A stretch of DNA of 12,776 nt from Rhodospirillaceae bacterium (GTDB lineage: Bacteria; Pseudomonadota; Alphaproteobacteria; Rhodospirillales; Rhodospirillaceae). The translations under genes and the position numbers were made by a program. Under the pieces are notes generated by a model. That model worked only from the letters and a program-made list of their open reading frames with translations. It did not search any database and was not told the DNA's origin. Location of the stretch: contig NZGX01000024.1 of NCBI GenBank assembly GCA_002691085.1, positions 1,938 through 14,713 of the forward strand, given 5' to 3'. Positions 6,329 to 12,776 of the stretch are shown piece after piece; the stretch's first letter is position 1; every line of letters begins with the position of its first letter.

Positions 6329-8236
6329 TTGGATATAAATCAGGGGACACCCTTACTTGATGGAATAAGAAATATTGAGGATATTTCTGAGTTTAGTTTA
6401 TCTGAGCTTAAGCAATTATCACGTGAGGTGAGGTTAGAATTAATTAGAAATGTTTCGAAAACAGGAGGTCACCTAGGTGCTGGGTTAGGAGTAGTTGAAT
6501 TAACTGTTGCAATTCACCATGTTTTTAATACCCCTGAAGATAAACTCATATGGGATGTTGGTCACCAATCATATCCTCATAAGATCTTAACAGGAAGAAG
6601 AAAACAAATGGATACAATTAGGCAAAAAGATGGATTGTCTGGTTTTACTTCTAGGGTAGAAAGTCATTTTGATCCGTTTGGTGCTGGTCATAGCTCTACT
6701 TCTGTCTCTGCTGCTCTCGGGATGGCAGTCGCTAGAGACCTTGAAGGTAGTAGTAATGAGGTTATAGCAGTCATTGGAGATGGTGCAATGAGCGCTGGAA
6801 TGGCTTATGAAGCAATGAATAATGCTGGAATAATGGATAAACGTTTAATTGTTATTCTTAATGACAATGATATGTCTATTGCACCAGCTGTAGGAGCTAT
6901 GAGTGCTTACCTTTCAAGGATTCTTTCATCAAATTCATATTTATCAATACGTAAATTAATGAAGCAAGCGACACATTATTTACCGAAGACTTTTGAAAAT
7001 GTTGCCAGAAAGGCAGAGGAGTATACTAGGGGCATGGTAACTGGGGGAACTTTGTTTGAGGAATTGGGTTTTTACTATGTTGGTCCTATTGATGGCCACA
7101 AAATAAAGCATCTAGTCCCAGTTTTGAAAAATATAAGAGATACAAAAGGAAAAGGACCTTTCCTTATTCATACAGTTACTCAAAAAGGGAAGGGGTATCC
7201 TCCAGCTGAGAAATCCGAGGACAAATTTCATGGTGTATCAAAGTTTGATATTGACTCTGGTGACCAAAATAAAGGTAGCAATACAATTCCCAGCTACACT
7301 TCAATTTTTGCAAAATGTTTAATTTCTGAAGCGACAAAAGATGATAAAATTGTAGCCATAACAGCTGCAATGCCAGGTGGAACAGGATTAGATAAGTTTG
7401 GAAAAGAATTTCCTTCAAGAACTTTTGATGTCGGTATAGCAGAGCAACATGCTGTTACATTTGCAGGAGGTTTAGCATCAGAAGGGTTCAAGCCTTTTGT
7501 ATCAATATATTCTACATTTTTACAAAGAGCGTATGATCAGATTATTCATGATATTGCAATTCAGAATCTTCCTGTACGTTTTGCCATTGATAGAGCTGGT
7601 TTTGTGGGAGCAGATGGATATACCCATCACGGATCCTTCGATATTTCTTATTTAATATGTCTTCCAAATTTTGTGATTATGGCTCCATCTGATGAGGCAG
7701 AATTTGTGAATATGATTTCAACAGCAACTCAGTATGATAAAGGTCCTATAGCATTTAGATACCCAAGGGGACAAGGAATAGGAGTTAAATTACCTGAAAA
7801 GCCAATCCCAATACCTATCGGCGAGGGTAAAGTAATAAGATCGGGTAATAAAATTGCTATCTTAAGTTTTGGTGCACGCTTGAAAGATTGTCTGATAGCG
7901 TCTGAAATTTTGATTAAAGAAAATATTGATGTCACTGTTGTAGATGCAAGATTTGCTAAACCTTTAGATAAAAAACTTTTAAATAAACTCTATAAAGACC
8001 ACGAAGCAATTATAACAATTGAAGAGGGTGCTTATGGAGGTTTTGGTTCAGTTGTCCTTAAGTTTTTTAGTGATATGGGTTTACTTGATGATGGTTTTAT
8101 AATTAGAACAATTAATATGCCCGATAAGTTTATTGACCATGCAAACCCCCAAGAGCAGTTAGAAATAGCAAAAATAGATCTAGAAGGTATACTTAGTACT
8201 ATAAGACTGGTTTACTCAAGTATAAAAAATAAATAA
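6329..8236 (+). CDS. dxs: 1-deoxy-D-xylulose-5-phosphate synthase
   Basis: Dxs joins pyruvate and glyceraldehyde 3-phosphate, using thiamine diphosphate, to form DXP. This is the entry step of the MEP isoprenoid pathway, and DXP also feeds thiamine and pyridoxal synthesis. The 635 residues are close to the family norm (E. coli 620). Seen in order are SKTGGHLGAGLG with His48, DVGHQSYPHKILTGRR, the cofactor motif GDG (150-152) followed by ILNDNDMSI, the transketolase-like central domain with GIAEQHAVTFAGG (E372 in the place of the catalytic Glu), DRAGFVGADGYTHHG, and a C-terminal domain with VDARFAKPLD. The start is TTG at 6329, chosen because AGGGGA lies seven bases upstream and the N terminus TPLLDGI matches the usual MTPLLD start; no in-frame ATG fits. 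ispA directly upstream uses the products of the same pathway. tlyA starts seven bases after the stop. Confidence 0.97.
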   Translation: MDINQGTPLLDGIRNIEDISEFSLSELKQLSREVRLELIRNVSKTGGHLGAGLGVVELTVAIHHVFNTPEDKLIWDVGHQSYPHKILTGRRKQMDTIRQKDGLSGFTSRVESHFDPFGAGHSSTSVSAALGMAVARDLEGSSNEVIAVIGDGAMSAGMAYEAMNNAGIMDKRLIVILNDNDMSIAPAVGAMSAYLSRILSSNSYLSIRKLMKQATHYLPKTFENVARKAEEYTRGMVTGGTLFEELGFYYVGPIDGHKIKHLVPVLKNIRDTKGKGPFLIHTVTQKGKGYPPAEKSEDKFHGVSKFDIDSGDQNKGSNTIPSYTSIFAKCLISEATKDDKIVAITAAMPGGTGLDKFGKEFPSRTFDVGIAEQHAVTFAGGLASEGFKPFVSIYSTFLQRAYDQIIHDIAIQNLPVRFAIDRAGFVGADGYTHHGSFDISYLICLPNFVIMAPSDEAEFVNMISTATQYDKGPIAFRYPRGQGIGVKLPEKPIPIPIGEGKVIRSGNKIAILSFGARLKDCLIASEILIKENIDVTVVDARFAKPLDKKLLNKLYKDHEAIITIEEGAYGGFGSVVLKFFSDMGLLDDGFIIRTINMPDKFIDHANPQEQLEIAKIDLEGILSTIRLVYSSIKNK

Positions 8237-8243
8237 AGATAAT

Positions 8244-8999
8244 ATGTCAAATATTAAATATAGACTCGATGATTACTTAGTAAAAAATAAACTAGCTGAG
8301 AGTAAAACTAAAGCACAAGCGCTGATTATGTCAGGTGTAGTTTATTCAAAGGGCAGAAAGCTAGAAAAGGCAGGTACAAAAATATCTGAAGATGTTCATG
8401 TTGAATTGAGGAGTAATAAGGCTAAATGGGTATCAAGAGGAGGAGAAAAGCTTGAACATGCCTTAGATTATTTTTCAATTGATCCTAGCGGACTAGCAGC
8501 TATTGATGTTGGAGCTTCTACGGGAGGATTTTCACATGTGTTGTTGGAAAAAGGTATAGCTAGCATATTTTGTGTTGATGTTGGTTATGGGCAACTCGAT
8601 ATTAAAGTGCGTAACGATAATAGAGTAATAGTAATGGATAGAACCAATGCTAGGTATTTAAATGAGAGAGATATTGGTATTGGTTTAGATTTAATTGTTT
8701 GTGATGTAAGTTTTATAAGTATCAAAACAATACTTCCATCTATACTTAAGCTTACAAATGAAGAATCGTATCTTATTTCCTTAATAAAACCTCAATTTGA
8801 GGTTGGAAAGGGGTTAGTTGGTAAAGGGGGTATCGTAAGAGATAGCATCCTTCACGATAAGGTTTGTAATGACATAGAAGATTGGGTTAATAATCAAAAT
8901 GGTTGGAAAAGTTTTGGTATTACGCCAAGTCCAATTTTAGGTAAATCGGGTAATAAAGAATTTCTGATTTTTGCAAAAAAATCAAAATTGTATATTTAA
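8244..8999 (+). CDS. tlyA: 16S/23S rRNA 2'-O-methyltransferase, TlyA family
   Basis: TlyA methylates the 2'-OH of cytidines in rRNA (in mycobacteria C1409 of 16S and C1920 of 23S), affecting sensitivity to capreomycin-type drugs. The old name hemolysin reflects an indirect phenotype. The 251 residues consist of an N-terminal S4 RNA-binding domain (about 6-60, LDDYLVKNKLAESKTKAQ) and an FtsJ-like SAM methyltransferase domain. The SAM loop is DVGASTGGF (88-96). A catalytic tetrad equivalent to K69-D154-K182-E238 of M. tuberculosis TlyA is present as K69 (RGGEKL), D154 (VCDVSFIS), K182 (IKPQFE) and E239 (GNKEFL). The ATG start gives a full S4 domain; the Shine-Dalgarno is weak. It lies seven bases after dxs and ends the forward run, overlapping the converging sppA tail by 18 bases. 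No sign of decay. Confidence 0.94.
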   Translation: MSNIKYRLDDYLVKNKLAESKTKAQALIMSGVVYSKGRKLEKAGTKISEDVHVELRSNKAKWVSRGGEKLEHALDYFSIDPSGLAAIDVGASTGGFSHVLLEKGIASIFCVDVGYGQLDIKVRNDNRVIVMDRTNARYLNERDIGIGLDLIVCDVSFISIKTILPSILKLTNEESYLISLIKPQFEVGKGLVGKGGIVRDSILHDKVCNDIEDWVNNQNGWKSFGITPSPILGKSGNKEFLIFAKKSKLYI

Positions 9000-10751
9000 G
9001 CTTGTTTGGTTATTGTTGTGGAAGTTGACAAGCTTATAAGCAACATTATTTATTAATCTAATTGTATTACTTATATTTTGAAAAACATTACCATCAAGTA
9101 AAGTCTCTACTATTTTCTCCAGTGGGTCAATTGGTTTTGGAAGGATTATAATGTCTATCAATTCGTTGTCTTTCATATCCAGCGTTTTCTTTGTATATTC
9201 TATAGCTTCCCTAAGTCCGCCATAGTAGTCAACAAGTCCTTTTTGGATAGCATCAGAACCGCTCCATACTCTTCCCCTTGCAACTTTAGAAATCTCTTCA
9301 ATAGATAAATTTCTTCCAATAGATGCCTTATTGATGAAGTCATAATAAACTTTATCAAGATAATTATTTATAAGTTCTACTTTTTGTTTATTAGATTTTT
9401 TTGTTATATCAAAAAGGTCACTATTATTTCCAAATTTACTTGAGTAAATATTGATCTCTAAATCTTTAAGCATATCCTTTATAACCGGTTTTGCGGTAAG
9501 AACGCCTATAGACCCAGTTATTGTTGTTGGTTGGGCAAAAATTTTATCTGCTGCCATAGATATATAATATCCTCCAGATGCAGCGGTATTACCCATGGAG
9601 ACAATAAAAGGTTTATTTTTCTCTCTAATAATATTGGTAGCCCTCCATATTTTGTCAGATGCAATGGGTGACCCGCCTGGGCTATCAACTCTAAGAATAA
9701 TTGCGTCAATGTTTTCATTGTTTGCTGCATTGATTATGACCTTAGATAGATGTTTTGCAGAAATTATATCCTCACTAGGTAAACCAGTATTATCTCTATC
9801 CATTTGGATTTGTCCTGAAGCATAAATAATTGCAACAGTTTTACCTGGAGAGGTTTTTAAATTATTTTTTATTAAATATGAGTAATCTTCAATATTGATT
9901 TTTTTAACATTTTTATATTTCTTGGAAAGTTTATTATCAAACTCGTCTCTATAGCCTAGTTTGTCAACTAAACCCTTATCTTTTGCTTCATTGCTAAAAT
10001 ATGGTCCGTTATCAATAATTTTGATAATCTCATCAAATGAGAAATTTCTTGAATCAGCAATTTCTTTAGAAATTTGAGTGGACATAGAGTTTAGCAATTT
10101 ATTTAGTGCCTCTTTATTATCCTTGGATATTTTTGACTCTGAGAATATTTCCATAGCTGATTTATAATTTTCTCTTTTGAATACTTCGAATTCAACTCCA
10201 ATCTTTTTTAAGAAATCACTCAGAAAAGGTTGGATGATAGACAGTCCAATTAGACCAACATACCCAGAAGGCTGTATCCATATCTCATCGAAAATAGATG
10301 CAAGGTAGTAACTCCCAGTTGAGTTATTAAACTCCCCAAAGGTATCTGTATAAAGATATGTAGGTTTATTACTTTTTTTAAAGCTTTTTATTGCATCCCT
10401 GAGGTCTTTTAGTTGTGTAAGATTCATATTATTATTATTATTTATTGCCAAGAGGGCTTTCACATTATCATCACTTTTAGCAAAATAAATTGCATTAATA
10501 ATTTCTCTAAGATTAATTTTGGGCTCTGACCATTTTATATAGTTAGTTTCTCTGAAAATCTGGTCAAGATCTAAAGTAAGAATTACATCACCCTTAATTT
10601 TATCTGGATGACTAACTATAATATCTCGATTTGAAATAAAGAATAAAAAAAATGTAAAAGTTAATAAAGTTAAAAACCCAACTGATGCGAGAAGTCCAAT
10701 CAGAAATTTTTTTAAATAACTAAGAAATTTTAAAAAATTAGTTTTTTTCAT
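8982..10751 (-). CDS. sppA: Signal peptide peptidase SppA, long form (protease IV)
   Basis: SppA is a membrane-bound serine/lysine protease (family S49) that cuts signal peptides left in the inner membrane. At 589 residues this is the long, two-domain type (E. coli 618). A single N-terminal membrane anchor is seen at about 14-39 after a basic MKKTNFLKF start, so the protease faces the periplasm. The N-terminal S49 domain (about 90-270) contains NYKSAMEIF with K197, matching the general base Lys209 of E. coli. The C-terminal domain (about 305-515) contains RVDSPGGS, GNTAASGGYYISMAADKI with S392 as nucleophile (E. coli Ser409), and TGSIGV. Both catalytic residues are kept. A run of five Asn (105-109) comes from an AAT-rich stretch and is probably compositional. 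The start overlaps the end of aroC by 14 bases and no Shine-Dalgarno is visible, so translation is probably coupled to aroC. Confidence 0.95.
   Translation of the reverse strand: MKKTNFLKFLSYLKKFLIGLLASVGFLTLLTFTFFLFFISNRDIIVSHPDKIKGDVILTLDLDQIFRETNYIKWSEPKINLREIINAIYFAKSDDNVKALLAINNNNNMNLTQLKDLRDAIKSFKKSNKPTYLYTDTFGEFNNSTGSYYLASIFDEIWIQPSGYVGLIGLSIIQPFLSDFLKKIGVEFEVFKRENYKSAMEIFSESKISKDNKEALNKLLNSMSTQISKEIADSRNFSFDEIIKIIDNGPYFSNEAKDKGLVDKLGYRDEFDNKLSKKYKNVKKINIEDYSYLIKNNLKTSPGKTVAIIYASGQIQMDRDNTGLPSEDIISAKHLSKVIINAANNENIDAIILRVDSPGGSPIASDKIWRATNIIREKNKPFIVSMGNTAASGGYYISMAADKIFAQPTTITGSIGVLTAKPVIKDMLKDLEINIYSSKFGNNSDLFDITKKSNKQKVELINNYLDKVYYDFINKASIGRNLSIEEISKVARGRVWSGSDAIQKGLVDYYGGLREAIEYTKKTLDMKDNELIDIIILPKPIDPLEKIVETLLDGNVFQNISNTIRLINNVAYKLVNFHNNNQTSLNIQF
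8997..9036. repeat. Perfect 9-bp inverted repeat at the tlyA/sppA convergent junction
   Basis: TAAGCTTGT (8997-9005) is exactly complementary to ACAAGCTTA (9028-9036), with a 22-base loop. The left arm contains the tlyA stop codon and the whole element lies inside the 3' coding end of sppA. It could act as a terminator for tlyA transcripts, but no T-run follows on the plus strand. On the minus strand a run of seven T lies about 16-22 bases beyond the stem, farther than in a standard intrinsic terminator. A terminator role is therefore only a possibility. Confidence 0.4.
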
Positions 10752-11829
10752 TTTGTGCTTTGTGCATGAGAAGATGATCTGCCAGGACTAAATTAGTCAT
10801 AGCCTCTGTAACAGGAACTGCTCTTATCCCAACGCATGGGTCATGCCTTCCTTTGGTGGAGATTGTAGTATTATTATTATTGATATCAATTGTATTTTTT
10901 TCTTTTAAAATTGAGCTTGTAGGTTTAATTGCAATTCTAATAGTAATTTCTTGTCCTGTAGAAATACCACCTAATATACCTCCAGAATGATTCGAGAGGA
11001 ATTTAATATTTCCTAATTCATCTATATTCATTTCATCTGCGCTCTCATCTCCAGTCATATGTATGAGATCGAATCCACTTCCAATTTCTATGCCTTTTAC
11101 AGCATTTATACTCATAAGAGCGTTAGATAATTCAGCATCTAATTTTTTATATATTGGAGCACCTAAGCCTACAGGTATTCCTTGTGCAGATACTTCAACT
11201 AGAGCACCAGTTGATAGGCCATCTTTACGAATCTTCTCAAGGTAAGTTTTCCATGTATCAACTGAATTTTTATCAGGGCAAAAGAATGAATTGTTATCTA
11301 TCTCATCCCAATCCCAATTTTTTCTATTAATTTTGTGTGGACCAATTTGAATAAGTGCTGCTTTAATTTGTACTTTATTACCTAGGAGACAATTCAAAGT
11401 TTTATTTGCAATGACTCCAGCGGCGACTCTCATTGCAGTCTCTCTTGCTGAAGAACGACCACCGCCTCGATAATCCCTAATCCCGTATTTTTTCCAGTAA
11501 GTATAATCTGCATGACCAGGGCGAAATTTATTTTGGATATCAGAGTAATCTTTTGATTTAGAATCAATATTCTCTATTATGAGACTTATTGGAGTACCTG
11601 TTGTTAATCCATTAAAAACACCAGAGAGAATTTTCACTTTATCTGGTTCTTTTCGTTGTGTTGTATATTTTGATTGACCAGGCTTTCTTTTGTCTAGACT
11701 TTTTTGAATATCTTCCTCAATTAAACGTATGTTTGGTGGCACACCATCGACAATACAACCTATAGCAGGCCCATGACTTTCTCCAAAGGTAGTAAAACGA
11801 AATAAGTTTCCAAATGAGTTATAAGACAT
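10738..11829 (-). CDS. aroC: Chorismate synthase
   Basis: AroC converts 5-enolpyruvylshikimate 3-phosphate to chorismate with reduced FMN as cofactor, the last common step to aromatic amino acids, folate and ubiquinone. The 363 residues agree with the bacterial norm. Visible signatures are FGESHGPAIGCIVDGVPP (H19), RPGHADYTYWKKYGIRDYRG (H106), GGGRSSARETAMRVAAG (122-138), SGGILGGISTGQ (282-293) and the C-terminal RHDPCVGIRAVPVTEAM (328-344). The ATG start gives the usual MSYNSFGNLFRFTTFGESHG. Only AAAGG, about 12 bases upstream, resembles a ribosome-binding site. It is the middle gene of the reverse run: fabI ends 15 bases upstream, and its own 3' end overlaps the sppA start by 14 bases. No missing motif. 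Confidence 0.97.
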   Translation of the reverse strand: MSYNSFGNLFRFTTFGESHGPAIGCIVDGVPPNIRLIEEDIQKSLDKRKPGQSKYTTQRKEPDKVKILSGVFNGLTTGTPISLIIENIDSKSKDYSDIQNKFRPGHADYTYWKKYGIRDYRGGGRSSARETAMRVAAGVIANKTLNCLLGNKVQIKAALIQIGPHKINRKNWDWDEIDNNSFFCPDKNSVDTWKTYLEKIRKDGLSTGALVEVSAQGIPVGLGAPIYKKLDAELSNALMSINAVKGIEIGSGFDLIHMTGDESADEMNIDELGNIKFLSNHSGGILGGISTGQEITIRIAIKPTSSILKEKNTIDINNNNTTISTKGRHDPCVGIRAVPVTEAMTNLVLADHLLMHKAQNEKN

Positions 11830-11844
11830 ATTTAATAAAAACCT

Positions 11845-12681
11845 TTATTCAAAGTCGACTTTTTTCAAAAGATCTGATATTTCATGTGCTGAGCTCGGCT
11901 CAAGCATGCCTACAGTATTGTAACCGCAATCCACATGATGAATTTCTCCGGTGACTCCGCTTGATAAATCACTTATTAGGTATACACCCGACTTCCCAAC
12001 ATCTTCTTGGGTCACATTTTTTTGTAAGGGTGAATTTAGCTCATTCCATTTCATTATAAATCTAAAATTATTTATTCCTGAAGCAGCAAGAGTTTTCATA
12101 GGCCCAGCTGATAAGGCGTTAACTCTTATATTTTTTCTACCCAAGTCTGTTGCCAAATATTTTACACTAGACTCAAGAGCTGCTTTTGCAACGCCCATAA
12201 CGTTGTAATGTGGCATAACCCTCTCTGCGCCATAATAAGATAATGTTAATAGAGATCCTCCATCAGGCATTATGTTTACAGCTTTGTTACATAAATCAGT
12301 AAAAGAGAAACATGATATTTCCATTGTTCTTAGGAAGTTTTCCTTTGTGGTATCAATATACCTCCCTTTTAGAGCTTCTTTATCAGAGTAAGCAACAGCA
12401 TGAATCATAAAATCTATTTTACCCCATTCGTTTGAAACTTTTGAGAAAAAAGAGTCAATTGAAGATGGAATTGTCACATCACATTCTTCAATTATTGTTG
12501 ATTCTAGACTTTGTGCCAAGGGTCGTAATCTCTTTTCGATAGCTTTGCCTTGATAAGAAAAAGCAATGTCTGCTCCATTTGAGAATGCTTCTTTTGCAAT
12601 TCCCCAAGCTATGGACCTTTCGTTAGCAACTCCTATTACAATACCTTTCTTACCCGATAAAACACCCGATTTAGAATTCAT
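11845..12681 (-). CDS. fabI: Enoyl-[acyl-carrier-protein] reductase, NADH-dependent type
   Basis: FabI carries out the last reduction of each fatty-acid elongation cycle in the cytoplasm. The 278-residue SDR-family protein has the cofactor-binding GVANERSIAWGIAK (17-30), the conserved HAVAYSDKEALKGRY (94-108), LSYYGAERVMPHYNVMGVAKAALE with Y149, Y159 and K166 in the places of E. coli Y146, Y156 and K163, and RVNALSAGPMKTLAASGI (186-203). The acid-binding and catalytic residues are intact. Ala97 aligns with Gly93 of E. coli FabI, a position where substitutions reduce triclosan sensitivity; Ala is common there in alphaproteobacterial FabI, so it is probably ancestral. The start ATG has a GAG six bases upstream. 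It is the first gene of the reverse run, with aroC 15 bases downstream; the 95 bases to the window edge may hold the promoter. Confidence 0.95.
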   Translation of the reverse strand: MNSKSGVLSGKKGIVIGVANERSIAWGIAKEAFSNGADIAFSYQGKAIEKRLRPLAQSLESTIIEECDVTIPSSIDSFFSKVSNEWGKIDFMIHAVAYSDKEALKGRYIDTTKENFLRTMEISCFSFTDLCNKAVNIMPDGGSLLTLSYYGAERVMPHYNVMGVAKAALESSVKYLATDLGRKNIRVNALSAGPMKTLAASGINNFRFIMKWNELNSPLQKNVTQEDVGKSGVYLISDLSSGVTGEIHHVDCGYNTVGMLEPSSAHEISDLLKKVDFE

Positions 12682-12719
12682 TGTTTACTCATACCCTTAA
12701 TTAATATAACCAACCAGAT

Positions 12720-12750
12720 ACTATATTACACCTTAAATTATTATGGGCAA
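12720..12750 (-). promoter_or_regulatory. Weak candidate promoter for fabI-aroC-sppA
   Basis: On the reverse strand, TTGCCC (12750-12745, 4 of 6 to -35 consensus) is followed after 16 bases by TAATAT (12728-12723, 4 of 6) or after 19 bases by TATAGT (12725-12720, 5 of 6). It sits 40-70 bases before the fabI ATG, a reasonable place. In such A+T-rich sequence these matches arise easily by chance. Confidence 0.25.
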
Positions 12751-12776
12751 CCTATCTTAATATTTATTATTAAATT

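Noticed and set aside
8244..8999. Calling tlyA a hemolysin or virulence factor
   Set aside because: The S4 plus FtsJ-like domains and the intact K-D-K-E tetrad mark an rRNA methyltransferase; the hemolysin label is historical.
9595..9825. Forward open frames inside sppA (9595-9825), aroC (11063-11245) and fabI (11951-12208)
   Set aside because: Each is antisense to a catalytically intact gene, has no ribosome-binding site and no family resemblance.
10429..10443. ATT/AAT trinucleotide run in sppA, and a similar one in aroC near 10869-10880
   Set aside because: Short Asn-codon runs in A+T-rich coding sequence. In frame and too short to call a functional microsatellite.
1..12776. tRNA or rRNA genes, CRISPR arrays, insertion sequences, prophage or defence genes
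   Set aside because: None seen. The coding sequences fill nearly the whole window, the largest gene-free gap is 172 bases (3144-3315), and no spaced repeats, transposase motifs or structured RNA signatures were recognised.

Overview
This window is a compact, gene-dense piece of chromosome with a low G+C content (about one third by eye) and no mobile, viral or CRISPR content. All eleven coding regions are recognisable bacterial housekeeping genes. The protein sequences look alphaproteobacterial: the FabI with the motif HAVAYSDK, the AspRS with the motif RDHG, the Rnd/Ppx style, and the MEP-pathway gene dxs beside ispA and xseB. The A+T richness, gene gaps of about 2 to 50 bases and overlapping gene ends suggest a streamlined lineage, perhaps a low-G+C marine alphaproteobacterium. 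That placement is an inference from sequence style, not from a marker tree.

Layout. Bases 1-466 hold the 3' end of ppk (polyphosphate kinase 1), followed on the same strand by ppx (exopolyphosphatase family), so polyphosphate synthesis and breakdown are adjacent. rnd (ribonuclease D) lies tail to tail with ppx, with only three bases between the stop codons. A 172-base divergent region (3144-3315) separates rnd from aspS and holds the best promoter candidate in the window. From there a forward run of five genes is closely spaced: aspS (aspartyl-tRNA synthetase), xseB (exonuclease VII small subunit), ispA (farnesyl diphosphate synthase), dxs (DXP synthase) and tlyA (rRNA 2'-O-methyltransferase). 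tlyA meets the reverse-strand sppA (long-form protease IV) in an 18-base antiparallel overlap carrying a perfect inverted repeat. sppA, aroC (chorismate synthase) and fabI (enoyl-ACP reductase) form a reverse-strand run transcribed from the right edge in the order fabI, aroC, sppA, with aroC and sppA overlapping by 14 bases.

The genes cover polyphosphate turnover, RNA processing and modification, tRNA charging, isoprenoid precursor supply (Dxs makes DXP, IspA condenses the resulting IPP and DMAPP), aromatic precursor synthesis, fatty-acid elongation and membrane protein clean-up. I found no evidence of a new defence, mobile or biosynthetic system. The points most worth a second look are small. 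They are a tandem 20-base duplication that copies the ppx start codon and creates a coupled 7-codon leader ORF, a relay of ATGA-linked mini-ORFs running into xseB, a mixed tRNA-specificity signature in AspRS, a shortened active-site loop in IspA, and a dxs ribosome-binding site in the loop of a small predicted hairpin with a TTG start.
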